From Eretmocerus hayati (lineage: Eukaryota; Arthropoda; Insecta; Hymenoptera; Aphelinidae), in the NCBI GenBank assembly GCA_029851415.1, contig CM056742.1, positions 64,056,454 to 64,120,453 of the forward strand: a DNA stretch of 64,000 nucleotides. The letters are read 5' to 3'. The notes under the pieces are model-generated. The model worked only from the letters and a program-made list of their open reading frames with translations, was not told where the DNA came from and made no database searches. The translations under genes and the position numbers were made by a program. Within the stretch, counting starts at the first letter, position 1. Each line of letters opens with the position of its first letter. Positions 12,166-23,900 of this stretch are shown in pieces.

Positions 12166-13348
12166 CTAAGAGATACAAGAAACGCATGATGAATGGTGTT
12201 ATGTAGCTGATCACTCAAAGCTGAATGAAATGAATTTTGTTGTGATATAAAAGTATAGAGAATGTTACACGGTTCGCCTGAACTGACTTTGACCCGAAAG
12301 TGCTTTCCGCTAAGAACAGCTTTTGCTCTCCAAAACTACATGGAAGATGGAAGTTTCTCCGACAAGAATCAAAGTCATCGCCGGAGCCGTTTTTGAGAAA
12401 TATCGACCAGACCATTCTTTCACAATTATTTCAATTTTTCTTGATAAAATTGGTCTAATACTCCGAATTTTATGAACTCATTCCATCAAAATATGCTTCA
12501 TGTTATTCGGAAAGTAACGAACAGGTATGGAGCAATTTTTTGTATGGAGCCAAAGGGGTTTCTAATAGACTGCGCATACCACTGTGTTGAATAATATGAT
12601 CAAAAATCGAGCACGTTTCACATTTCTTGGGTGTTTGTCATGGCGTCGATTACGGGGAGATATGGAGGTTGAAATATCGTTTATGATAGGATAGTATTGA
12701 CAACGGGAAATTAACGATCCCCACTCCCACTCTCGTGCTGAAGAGGGAAATAGGTCTCGGTTTTTTGAGTGAGCAGGCCATGGAATCATCCCATTTTGAC
12801 TTCAGTCTGACGGAGGAAAACCACGAAGTTGACAAAAAAAATCCCAATTATCAGAAAAAATTTTGGCGGGCTGTGTGCGCTTATAACAGTATGCATATTC
12901 AGAATGAAGGATCAATCATCAATGAAATGATCTCACTCGAATTCATAAGTGATAACCTTATTTCAACTACCCCATACATCAATCGCTGATTACTAGAGGA
13001 ATATTATGCAATAATTAGGGATATACAAAACTCACACGAAGAGTGACATTGCGCTTGCTATGGTTTACAAAAAATACGAACTCGAAATATTTCAACTCGA
13101 CGGTTCTCTGAAACGGCTCCGGCGATGATTCTGATTTTTGTTGGAAAAACATTCATTTCCCATGTAGTTTTGGAGAGCAAAAGCTGTTTTTAGCGGAAAG
13201 CACTTTCGGGTCAAAGTCAGTCAGGCGAACCGTGGTTACAGTCTCTCGTACTTTGTTAGGAATCCACGTTTCTATTCCAAGGGTACTTCACCCATTATCA
13301 TGATTGAGAATGAAAGTAACATAACATGAAGTTGAATTATATATTGAC
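12166..13348 (-). other. Intron enlarged by a miniature transposon
   Basis: The donor AACAG|GTCAAT (intron starts at 13,348) and acceptor TCTCTTAG (ends at 12,166) join the frame as Ile-Asn-Arg-Tyr-His-Pro. The interval is 1,183 bp. Subtracting the 967-bp inserted element and its 4-bp duplication leaves an ancestral intron of about 212 bp. Confidence 0.75.
12268..13234. mobile_element. 967-bp CAC-ended MITE inside the intron
   Basis: The ends CACGGTTCGCCTGA and TCAGGCGAACCGTG are perfect complements. The inverted repeats extend about 135 bp each (12,268-12,402 and 13,100-13,234) with few mismatches. A 4-bp direct repeat GTTA flanks it at 12,264-12,267 and 13,235-13,238. CAC termini with 4-bp duplications recall the Chapaev group of CMC transposons (inference). 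The open frames inside show no transposase motif, so the element is non-autonomous. Confidence 0.85.
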
Positions 13349-14996
13349 CTGTTGATCATGGCCCCCGCGATTTTGTAGAAGTCACCAACATTAGGTAGAT
13401 GCTGGATTTGCATGGTCTGAGCCAAAAACTTGAACACTGATTTGATAAGACCATTTCGAGCCTCAATGAGCCATCGGAGAATAGTAATCAGCCTCGTTGC
13501 ATTAGCATCTTCAGTTGAGAGCTGACGTTCACCGGGTTCGAGGAATGCAGGCATGAGACATTTGTATCCACGCTCTTGTAAAGCAGCAATGATATAACGA
13601 TATCCTTTATCGAATACAAAGATATCTCGAGGCTGGCATCATCCATCCAGGCCACCTCCATAATTTCGATCCAATATCTCATTTTGTAGAATAGCTGCAT
13701 CGTTGTTACGAGCATCGGAGAAGTATGGTGGAAAGATATCCAAGATATATCCATCCGGTGCGACCAAGAGTATAAGATTTACTGAATGGCGACCCTTATG
13801 AAGACAGTAAGTCTGACTAAGTGCTCGAAAATTCATTGATTTAAGACAATACGTATATGTTGCATCAACGAAGATGATTGCTAGCTCCTCTTCGCCACCG
13901 GGGTTATACAACTGTCTAGGAAATTCTGTCACGTGATGCTGAATGTAATGTTGTCTAGTGATTGCCCCTAATCCGATGTTTTTCCGGGACAAATCTCTGC
14001 ATCAATGATTGGCGTACCGTAGCCACTGCTAAACTCGTTGCTTGTCTGCTACTTTAACTGAATGAAACTGTCAGAAATTCGTCAGAGAGGCCTTGCCTTA
14101 GTTTACACAGAGGCATAATAAGGTCTTCTCTCTTGACATATCTGAAACCAGCCTGTTGAGCTACTCTGTCACAATAAGCAAACATATCTTCGAATTGTGG
14201 TTTTGTGACCGACGTGAGACACACAAATTCCTCATCGTTGACGCAATTTTCGTCCTGAAATTGATTGCGGTTCTGTGCAACTTTCTGGATGCCTTGCAGG
14301 AACAATTCAAGAATCCGCCCTCGTATCACACACAAACGATTTATGGATAACAAACCCGGTAACAAAAGAGGCAGAAGAAAACCATTACTATCCAGGTCAC
14401 GTGCACAGGATCGAACTATTTCTGGCATGTATATATTGCACTGTAGAAATACGTCGGCTTTACAATCATCTGATAATCGTTGTGAATCATGAACAGCGTT
14501 ACATATGACACAAGAAGTATTTCGAGTTTGCCTTAGAACATTTGACCTGACTGCTGAAGGGTTTCCTTGAATGACATTCAATTCAATCTGGATACTTTGA
14601 TGACAATTGAAGCAGATTCTAGAATCAAGGATAACTTCTTGAGGAGGCAAACCACGTCCATCTCGACGAGCTACGCACACTATCGCTTCTCCAACGTTCT
14701 CTTCCCCGCCAATACGTACAGCATTCTGAAGAGCGCTTCGTCGATCACAAACATAACGCCGAGTATAACGAACCATACTTTTCTGGATGGGAGTCTTGCC
14801 GTATCTATCGGATACCATAAGAGTATCGATAAACAATGAATCTTCATCAACGATGTATTCTCGATAACCAATGAAACTAACCTGCATCAAGCCGATCCTC
14901 GTGCAACAAACATTTTGAATACAAGACTCAACAATATTACGAACTGGCAATGCAAACAATTGCTCAATACTTATCGAAAACGGATTTGCGATACTT

Positions 14997-15270
14997 CTAC
15001 AAAATTAAAAAAACACGTATCTTTTTTCAGCGTGCTGCTATGGAGTTGAGGTTAGATATGCCTGTCAAAACAATGGCCCAAATCAATATATCAGATCCTC
15101 AAATGTTTACGTGCGGCTATTCTTTGTAACAGAGATTTTCTCAGTACGATCGGGTAGGGGGAAAGAGATATCATCTGTACAATGATAAGAGGAGGTATCC
15201 CCATTACGTGTAGCTCTAGGGGATGCGTTTGAGACTTTCGACGGAGAAACAAAGGAATGAATCCGATAGA
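14997..15270. other. Upstream region of the transposase gene
   Basis: This is the unique interval between the transposase coding start and the inner edge of the right TIR. It should hold the promoter and any first exon. The minus-strand frame at 15,107-15,367 overlaps the TIR and shows no recognised domain. I see no clear start codon context, so the N-terminus of the transposase remains undefined. Confidence 0.4.
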
Positions 15271-17148
15271 TCATCTCCTTTTCAATTAGCTTGCGATTTT
15301 TTGACGAATCGAATCCGAGCCAACTGGAGATTTTCAGTGTAATCGTCTCGAATAACTGATATATCATTCTATTACTGTCGAAAGTAGATCATCTGAATAT
15401 ATGTAGGACCGGAGAGTACGTATGTCATTGTCCGCGATCGGATGAAACGAAGGAGTCATAATTTTTTCATCCGCAGTATACCTTTTCGACACATGAATGT
15501 GTGCCGATTGAAGATTCTCAACACACTCGGGTAGGCAATTAATATACCGTCTGTCCAATTACGGAAGAAGAAGTTATTGCGAGAATCTGTAGGTCTAAGG
15601 AGTAGGTTTCAGAATTTTCCATGGGGAGATGAACCCCATAATTCGTCTTTTTTACGGCGAGGTCACGACTTTTCGAAGCATTGAACTCGAACCAAATCAA
15701 AGATTTTCAGTTCAATCACTCTGTTAATTGACATGTTATCCCACTCAGGGTCGACAGGAGGTATCAGAACCATATAGTGGGTTGAAAAATGCGTTTGCGA
15801 GTTTTGGTAATTGAAACGAGCCACAAGACATCCTTTTTCCTATCGAGCTGCCGACTGGTAAACGCATCAAACTCGAGCCGGCCGATAATATAAAAATCAT
15901 ACACGGCTTGCTCATGAAGTGGGTACATTCATGACGATTGCCAGACACGAAGTTTACAACACGAGTTGTGAAATATCAGCCAGATCTGGAAGACTGAAAC
16001 ACAGTAATGATCACGGACATGGGTTTGCCACCCCCACCATTTCCGACCACGTGCAATAACGAGACTTGGCTACATCAGATTCGGACTCAGCTACCTCGCA
16101 AACCCGCGATAAGCCAAATCCAGTGTAGCCACGGAGAGTTTAATCGATTCACCCTCTCCGCCAACCCCCCCCCCCCATTTCTTCGCCTACGCAGCCTCTC
16201 TCACACCAGATCGAGGCTTGGCTAGACCTGATCACTGCTCAGCAACCTTGATAACTCGTGATCAAATCATATTCCGTGCAGCCGCGTCGAGTTTCATCGA
16301 TTTGCCTACTTCGCCACTGCCCCCCCCCGCATATTCCCCGCCTACGCAGCTCCCTCGCACAAGATCTAGACTTGCCTGAACTAGATTCGTGCTCAGCAAA
16401 CTCAAAAACTTGTGATCAAGCCATGTTCGGTGCTGCTGCGTTGAATATCGTCGACTTGCCCTCTCCGCCGCCACTCCCGCATTTTTCCCGCCCACGCAGC
16501 CTCCCTCGCACCAGATCAAAGCTTGGCTGCATCAGACCCGTCCTCTGTAATCTTGAAAACTCGTGATCAAGCCATGTTCGGTACAGCCGCGTCGAGTTGC
16601 ATCGATTCGCCTTTTCTGCGCGCCACCACACCCGCATTTCTCGCCCACGCAGCCTCCCTCGCAGCAGATCGAGATTTTGAAGTGAATGCATAAGGTTCGT
16701 GGCTTCGCGACCTGGATACTACCTACTGAAACCCATCTGTGCTGCCATAGCACCGATCTCCGTCACGTATCTCATCCCATTAATTATCTCACGCGAAGCA
16801 TACTCTTCTCGGAATCGAGATCTGAATAAGTCCAGATATGAGTATCTCCAGCGCCACATAATTGATTCTCATTAATTAGCATCATGCTCGATGATCTCAG
16901 ATCAACCAAATCCCCTACACAATGTCTTCCATGGAAAAATCGATATCACGACCAACAACACGAGAGTTGTGATCTGACCTATAAACAATTTGTGTTTTGC
17001 GAACTCGTGCAATGAATATCTCAAGATCCTCAATCGCTAGAGTTTTGCACTCATTCGAACTATTGTTCAGCGCATTCCGATCTATCTACCCGTGAAATCT
17101 TGTCAAAAATTACCGGGAACCAAAATTAATACATTTAGTGCGGGGTCC
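15270..17148 (-). repeat. Right terminal inverted repeat of 8-kb transposon
   Basis: The complement of the left arm, without the hAT-type insertion. It keeps the empty target GCCTACGC at 16,185-16,192. It mirrors the sub-terminal repeats at about 16,190-16,690 and has C runs near 16,165-16,176 and 16,320 at or near the place of the G runs in the left arm. The two arms differ by scattered substitutions and small indels, so the element is not recent. Confidence 0.85.
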
Positions 17149-17300
17149 TTTTAGTTTTTTCGAAAGTTTGAGATCTTTGAAGACTGAATTAAATTCTTCT
17201 ATTGAACAATCGATAGATACTGCGGAAAGAATCATGGTTTAGGTCATCCGAATTGAGAGGAATGAGTCATAGAGGAATGTACGAGGGAGAAATGAATGTT
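17149..17300 (+). repeat. Dispersed repeat R, right half
   Basis: Begins ttttagttttttcgaaagtttgagatct and follows 55,641-55,770 (ttttgattttttcaaaaatttgagatct) through the gaagactgaa and ggaatcat blocks. It is the continuation of 9,010-9,140, displaced by the 8-kb transposon. Confidence 0.65.
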
Positions 17301-17622
17301 GAGAGAAATTCTCCATTATTTTTATACGTTCCTATCCCACTCCACCGAGCTGTGGTTTCCCCCCCAAATCCTCATTCGGTGTCACTATATCGCCTTCCGG
17401 TTCTGCAGGTGATCTAGTGGAATTAGTACGTGTGCAAGTTCGCCCACCGGAAAAGACGCCCTACTCATCGCATCAATTGACAAATCCCATCTATACTCGC
17501 GTCAATCATCAGGGCAACGTGGTGCAATGCTTGTCTCTGTCTACTTGTCTGCTCTGCAGATTCGCGACAGGATGATGGCACCACAATAGCGTGCGCATCT
17601 TCGCTAAAGCTATGGTTATACT
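17301..17622. other. Flank between transposon and LTR element; left TACT duplication
   Basis: Non-repetitive sequence with no recognised gene. Its last four bases, TACT at 17,619-17,622, are the left copy of the target-site duplication of the LTR retrotransposon; the right copy is at 55,342-55,345. Confidence 0.6.
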
Positions 17623-18946
17623 TGTAACGTGGCAAATGAGATTACCTATCACACTCATTTATTTTTAGAAGGACTCATACCCTAGACGCAAATTCTCTCG
17701 CACTATGGAGACACGACTTCGAAATCTCGGGAACTCTGCTCTCTGCAACTCTCATTCACTTACCGTTATTCACCTAAAAAGTCAAGATAGAAAAGAAAGG
17801 GGTAGGGGCGCACGCGTTCGAAATAACCCAGTCCAAATTTATAATGAAACAACCTCGGCATATATTCGACAACGTTCCTTTTTTGCGGCGATACATGAAA
17901 TTATCCATATCGTAAATACTGGACCATCTCAAAAACTGACTAGAGTCTCCAAACTGGAAATGTCTGGATAATCGATAAATATTCAATAACTGTCTTTCTA
18001 TTATCCCTGGAATTACAATAGAGAGAAACACTAAACTGTCTGGCACACTATCTCGGCAAGAATTGGGACTCCAAAATTGGGTGAAGCACGCTGCTCCGAA
18101 GCAATCTCAAAATGGCTGCTCCGCGGCAATTTCCACGCCGCGCTCACGACGCGAGGCAAGATGGCTATCTGCCTACACACGGATTCACACCCCTGATTTT
18201 GGTGATCACGACACGCCCGCGACTGCTGGGGTGTGCTGGAGTCTCGGCAAATTTTTCAGGGTGCACTCCAGCACCATCAGTCTCCCCAGGAGTCTGGTTC
18301 GGCAAGCCCGACGATGGCAAGTACGCGCGCACAAGGCCCTCGAGGGACGCGCGGAAGAATTCACCAATTATTATGAATGATCAAGACCACTCACCGCTGA
18401 TATGTGACATCCAGGCAATCCTTGTTATAAATCCTGGACTCCCTTCAATCTATTTGATAGTCGACTCTCGTCGAGTGCGCAACCCGGGACTCTTGGGGGG
18501 CTCACGGCAAAACTTTGGAGCACGAGGCAAAAGCACAAGAAAACGTCTGGTCACTTCTGTGGCAATCCAACAAGTGTCGCAATGGCCGGCTTCCTGCCGG
18601 CAGAAGCTCTTCTTCTTCTTCAATAAATGAAGCTCTCTAATTGGTCGGCAGCGAGAATTTTGATTGGCCCTCAAAATCCGCGAGAAACTGACATTGCCCT
18701 CTGGTGGCCGTGGCGCGGCAAATTATGGAACATGCGTTCGAGCGCAAGGCAGCAAATCGGCACAAGATACAAAATTCACGGCAGGAATCTACCTAATTGT
18801 GGGTACGGCACTGTGTTCTTGCCTCCACCAGTTACTTATTCCATCTCACTCGCACCCACGGCAAGCATATGTAAGCGTAGAGGCTCTGCGCGACTGGCTG
18901 TTGCCTCCACTCTTCGTACCTTCACTGCATGCAATCAGGCACACGA

Positions 18947-18949
<3 letters not shown>
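17623..18949 (-). repeat. 3' LTR, outer piece
   Basis: Starts TGTAACGTGGCAAATGA, matching TGTGACGTGGCAAATGA at the edge of the 5' LTR (53,328). It then follows the 5' LTR to about 54,270, including the acgcgttcgaaataac, ctatctcggcaagaattggg and ctgctccg...cggcaattt stretches. It has about 220 bp (about 18,315-18,536) that the 5' LTR lacks. It ends in a (TA)n run. Apparent open frames of 80-170 codons in this piece also appear, altered, in the 5' LTR, but show no protein domain. Confidence 0.8.

Positions 18950-18980
<31 letters not shown>
18950..18980. repeat. (TA)n tract at left insertion junction
   Basis: A pure TA dinucleotide run of about 31 bp. A similar run lies at 40,400-40,433, at the other edge of the inserted block. 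The two probably derive from one TA tract in the LTR. Confidence 0.9.
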
Positions 18981-18984
<4 letters not shown>

Positions 18985-18988
18985 GTAA

Positions 18989-19163
18989 CGTGACTATTGA
19001 ACACTTTCGGAAAATCATCTATATTGATCGGGAAAGTCATATATTGGCTTAAGAGGGTCTGATTACCCATCAGATCAAATATTGTTGCAGTATATGGCGT
19101 TTTTTCATATATAGATGCGATTTCAAAATTTTTTTGGAAAATTCGATCGTGACTATTGAACAC
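18989..19163 (+). repeat. Left-end CGTGACTATTGAACAC boxes
   Basis: Two direct copies of the 16-bp box, at 18,989-19,004 and 19,148-19,163. The second is extended to a 20-bp perfect match with the right end. The first is only 8 bases from the TA tract. Repeated end boxes suggest protein-binding sites (inference). Confidence 0.8.
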
Positions 19164-20930
19164 TCTAGAACTGTTGATATCCATGGCCTCCATTCCGATG
19201 GAAATGATGATTGAAGGGAGTGCTAGGTTTCAAGTTACCCGACTTTCCATCGATGAAGTTCATCAGGAAGCTGGAAAAAGGTTGAGCATGCCAATTTTGA
19301 TCGAAACAATGATGAGTAAATCTCACGCCAAGTTTTGTAACCGTCGATCACAATCATCGGAGCTCAGGAAATGGCTTCTGGGTTGCTTGGTAACTTTTGT
19401 TTTCCACGATGCATACTTGAAGTTTCGCTCATGAAATTACATACCCACGAGACCCTGTTGAAAACGAGGGGACGCTGAATCACGCATAAGGCGTCATAAT
19501 TGAGTTGCAAGCACCCGGCAAAACTGTTGATAATAATGAGCATTGTTGTAGCCAACCATGCGAGATGATTGATTGTAGCTATGTTAGCTTACCAAATTGA
19601 TTGATGATGATTTGGTCCCGACCCGGTAGCCAACCTCCCAATCCAAAATTTCCACTCAACGACCCAGAGATTGTTCTGGACTCTCTTGTGCGAGCCTCGC
19701 TTCATCCCTGTTACCGGGACCTCGTCAGCTTCCCCAGACAATATGGCTGCCTGTCCCGCAAGCGAAAGTGGTTTGGAGGAGGAAAACTTGTTTCGCGCTG
19801 GCGCATCACAAATCGAACATGAATCCGCACCATGGTGCGTGGTGAAGCGGCGCTCGACGCTGCGGTGCAAATCTGCACAACAGTCCGCCAGCTCTGCACC
19901 ACAGTCTGCCAGTTATGCACGACGAGGTCGGATAGCCATATATATGCACAACAGTGTAAACGTGCACCACGCCCGTTCGAGAAAAATACTGCGTATGTCC
20001 TTCCGGTGTAGAGTTAACGCGAGAGCAAGCAAGAAAGAAGAGAATAATTAACAAAAGCGCAATTTGGCAGCGCAATTCATTGATAATCTTGCTAATCAGG
20101 ATTGTGAGCGCAATCGCTTGATACACTGAATTTATTCAACTGGATAAAAGCATTCAAATAACTAATAACTGAGGTGTCATCTTCACACATTTGATGGATA
20201 ACAAGTTGTGGTGATAAAGCTACAACAGATGTCATAGGCTGGGAGAAGAGCGTGGAAGAATTATCTACATATAAATGACGAGAAAAGCACTCTTCCTAAC
20301 AGGAATTTCTACACCAAGAATTCCTCTTGATGTACTGGAATTGCAATAACGAGTAAAAACTAAATTGTTGTGATGATACATTCTGAATAGAGTCATATTT
20401 GTCGAGATATATTTTGTAATACGAGAGATTCGCAAGCAGGAATCCAATCACAACTCCGATGAAGGGAATAAGAATTGTAGTTACGAATCAGTTATGGAAA
20501 TCGCGTGACGAATACTTGTACAACTAACAAAATCTGAGTGTCCTTCGATTCATGAGTAACAAGAGTGATAAATTTATGAGTTTCAATATCTCCTCCTTTA
20601 GTTCTTAGGCTAGGAAACATCCCAGGAGCAAGAAAACTCTCTGAATTGTATCAGTTACAAATAAGTTCAAATAATGTTTCAACTACAAAATATTAATGAC
20701 AGTATACCTATATATGTTTGTCATTACTTTTCAATCTTTTTTCTCCACCAAAGTTGACAAGGCAAGAACTCTACAAGACAAATTTGACATATTTTTAGAT
20801 GAGATGAAGAGTTTCTGAGTCATTGAAAAGCCACTACTGGGTTGGATTTGAAAATGTTCCAGATACAGTTCGATTGTGGTGAGAGCGGTAACACTGACAA
20901 AGAACGTCGTCGTTTCCCGTAACACCATAC
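19164..20930. other. Left shoulder of the inserted block, no gene recognised
   Basis: Non-satellite sequence between the end boxes and the array. Frames at 19,156-19,434 (+), 19,671-20,051 (+) and 19,806-20,126 (-) overlap each other and show no domain. An imperfect tandem pair with the core cagtccgccag / cagtctgccag lies at 19,872-19,920. A TATATAT string lies at about 19,940 in a GC-richer context, so an old promoter or LTR fragment is possible but unproven. Confidence 0.4.
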
Positions 20931-23900
20931 TATTTTCGGAGTTATCATTCATCATCCAGAATCCTGTTACACAGTATTCCACCGTATCTCCCAGTGCTTC
21001 CCAGCAGCGGATGAGCCTGTAACGCGCCTGAGCTAGTTCCTCGTTAATGTCCAATATTCGATACAGTATTCGGATTTTCGTGCATGTTTTGGAGTTTCGT
21101 CATACAATATTCAGCGGTATACCACGCCCCCACTATGGAACGAATCGCGAAACACAGACAAACAGAGGAGATGAATTCAAGGAGTCGGTGAATACGTTCC
21201 GTTGAGGCCGACGTTCCCGGGATCCTCTCCGGAAATAGCAGTTCAAATACCATGATCGATTCCGGAAGAAAGAGCCTCGAGGACGAGCTTGCTCCATGCG
21301 CATCTTCGTAGCTCAATATAGTATTCGGAGTCCACGAATTCGACTAGAACTCACATCATACAATATTCCGCCGTATCTCCTGGTGCCTTGGAGGGGAGAG
21401 AATCGAATCACGGATCATGGGTGAGCACAAAATTCAGGTTTAGGGAGATAGAGGAAGAGCTTGCTCGATATCCAACTCCGTAGTTATATACAGTATTTGG
21501 AGTTCTCAAGAAGATTCAAATGCTCAACATTCAGTATTCAGACGTATCTTAAGAGGCTCTGACCGGCGGAAGGGACCTCTCGACGAATCCGCAATAGATC
21601 GTCATAAGAACACGCAGTTGATCAACCATCACGCCGCGTCAGACAGAATAGCCTCGACAGTGAGCTTGCTTCACATCGATTCGCGTAACTCATTGCTGTA
21701 TTCGGAGTTCTTAAATATCGGTTAAACTTTCATTATACAGTATTCAATGGTATCTCGGACTCTAAACAGGCAACGAAGTCGTCTCACGCCCACGGATGAG
21801 CACAAGAGCTGCACTCAAGGTCTTCATAGTTTTGTTCTGATCAAAACGACCTCGCCGGGCTCCTCCTTGGAAAATAGCAGTCGATACCATCGGCCGCGTC
21901 AGAGGAAAGAGCGTCGAGGCTGAATTTGCTTCATGTTTATCCAGGTAGCTCAATACAGTGATCGGTGTTCTCAAATATAACTAAACCTCACCATACAGTA
22001 TTCCGCCGTATCTTACGACGTCCTGACAGGGAAATCAGACTTCAACGTGATTCAGTGATAGATTGATCTAAGAATACGCAAAGATCGACCGACAGCCGTT
22101 CCACACAATATAGCCCTGAGAGTGAGCCGGATAACGTCATTTTCCGTAATTCTATACGGTATTCGAACTTTCAACGATCATTCAAGCCCTCGTTATACAG
22201 TATTCGACGGTATTTTAGGCCCCAACCAGGGAACGAAATCGATCCACGAATAAAGGATGGACGTACGAGGGGAAATCGAGAGCGTCATAGTTTTGTTCTG
22301 TTCAAAACAACCTCGTCAGAATTCTCCATGGGGAATAGCAGTTGATGTACCACAAGCCGCTCCCGACAGAAGTGCCTCGAGAATGATGTTGCTCAATGAC
22401 CATCTCTGTAGTTCAATACAGTATTTGGAGATCTCGAGAAGATTCGAATGCTCAATATACAGTATCCGGACGTATTTCAAGAGGCTCTGACCGGCGGAAG
22501 GGACCTCTCGACGAATCCGCAATAGATCGTCATAAGAACACGCAGTTGATCAACCATCACGCCGCGTCAGACAATATAGCCCCGAGAGTGAGTTTGCTTC
22601 ACATCGATTCACGTAACACTTCCTATCCGGAGTTGTCATTTATCGTTCAAACCCTCATTTTAAAATATTCGACAGTATTTCGGACCCCAACCGAGCAACA
22701 AAGTCAATCACGCTCACGGATGAGCACAAGAGATGCACTCAATGTCTTCATAGTTTTGTTCTAATCAATACAGTCTTGCCGAAAACCTCCTTGGAAAATA
22801 GCAATCGATACCATCAGCCGCTCCGGAGATGAGAGCGTCGAGGATGAGTTTGCTCCATGTCCATCCCCGTAGCTCAATACATTATTCGGGGTTCCCAAAT
22901 GTGACTAAACCTCACTTAAGAGTATTCCGCCGTATCTCACGAGGTCCCGACAAGCGAATCAGACTTCATCGTGATTCAGTGATAGATTGATCCGAGAATA
23001 CGCAGACATCGACCACCAGCCGTTCCACACGGAATAGCCCTGAAAGTGAGCCAGCTAACGTCATTTTCCATAATTCTATACAGTATTCGGAGTTGTCATC
23101 GAACATTCAAACTTTCGTTATAGAGTACTAGACGGTATCTTAGGCACCAATCAGGGAACGAAATAGAAAAACCAATCGCGGATGAACTTCCAAAGTGCAC
23201 TTGAGGGAATCGTAGTTTTTATCCGATCAAAACGACCTCGTCGAAATCCTCCATGGGAGATAGCAGTTGATGTACCACATGCCGCTCGAAACAATGGAGC
23301 CTCGAGGCTGAGCTTGCCCCATGTCCATCACCGTAGTTCAATACTGTATTTGAAGTTCTGAATAAGATTCGAATGCTCAACATACAGTATCGAGACGTAT
23401 CTTAAGAGGCTCTGACCGGCAAATGGGACCTCACAACAAATCAGCGATAGATCGTCATGAAAACACGCAGTTGATCAACCATCACGCATCGTCAGACAAT
23501 ATAGCCCCGAGAGTGAGCTTGCTCAACATCGATTCACGTAACTCATTGCTGTATTCGGAGTTCTCATTTATCGTTCAAACTCCCACTATACAATATTCGA
23601 CAGTATTTCGGACCCCAACCGACCAACAAAGTCAAATCACGCTCACGGATGAACACAAGAGGTGCACTGAAGGTCTTCATAGTTTTGTTCTTATCGAAAC
23701 AACCTCGCCGGGAACCTCCTTGGAATAGAGCAGTCGAAACCATCATTCGCTTCGGAGATTAGAGCGTCAAGGATGAGTTTACTCCATGTCCATCTCCGTA
23801 GCTCAATATAGTATTCGTGTTTCTCAAATGTGACTAAACCTCACCATACCGTATCCCGCCGTATCTTACGTCGTCCCGACGAGCAAATCAGACTTCATCG

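Larger units (their letters stand above)
11459..14996 (-). pseudogene. DDE transposase with C-terminal SWIM finger (split, disabled)
   Basis: The gene reads from 14,996 leftwards in three exon-like blocks: 14,996-13,349, 12,165-12,034 and 11,954-11,459. Splice-like borders join them in frame. The N-terminal block has two Cys pairs (CFNC, CVIC) like a small zinc finger, then a helical region ending near KLRQGLSDE. The catalytic core has Asp in FVDATY (13,864-13,866), Asp in VFDKGYR (13,609-13,611) and Glu in RWLIEARNG (13,462-13,464), a DDE triad. The last block holds CIC and CAH ligands (11,585-11,629) in a SWIM-type finger. Four changes disable it: stops at 14,054, 13,639 and 11,567, and a one-base shift near 13,985. 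An upstream first exon is likely, because an acceptor-like site precedes 14,996. Its role would have been to cut and rejoin the element's own ends in the nucleus. Confidence 0.85.
9141..17148 (-). mobile_element. 8.0-kb DNA transposon with ~1.9-kb TIRs
   Basis: The left end GGATCCCGCACTAAATG (9,141) is mirrored by the right end that begins GGACCCCGCACTAAATG on the opposite strand (17,148). The two arms stay recognisably complementary for about 1.9 kb each, to about 11,190 and 15,270. The unique centre carries a transposase pseudogene on the minus strand. The flanks (9,010-9,140 and 17,149-17,300) are the two halves of one copy of repeat R. Compared with the uninterrupted copy at 55.6 kb, they join with no extra bases, so no clear target-site duplication is visible. 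A family name is left open; long TIRs plus a SWIM finger recall Mutator-like elements, but the catalytic domain looks like the DDE_Tnp_4 type. Confidence 0.85.

Noticed and set aside
17705..18630. Host genes suggested by frames up to 172 codons
   Set aside because: The same sequence recurs in the 5' LTR at 53,374-54,120 with frame changes; it is LTR, not a gene.
19671..20126. Coding gene in the left shoulder of the inserted block
   Set aside because: Opposing frames overlap over a Ser/Ala/Arg-rich region with short tandem repeats; no motif and no splice structure support either.
20265..20640. Membrane protein suggested by a hydrophobic stretch on the minus strand
   Set aside because: The hydrophobic run lies in a frame broken by stops on both sides and no family could be recognised.
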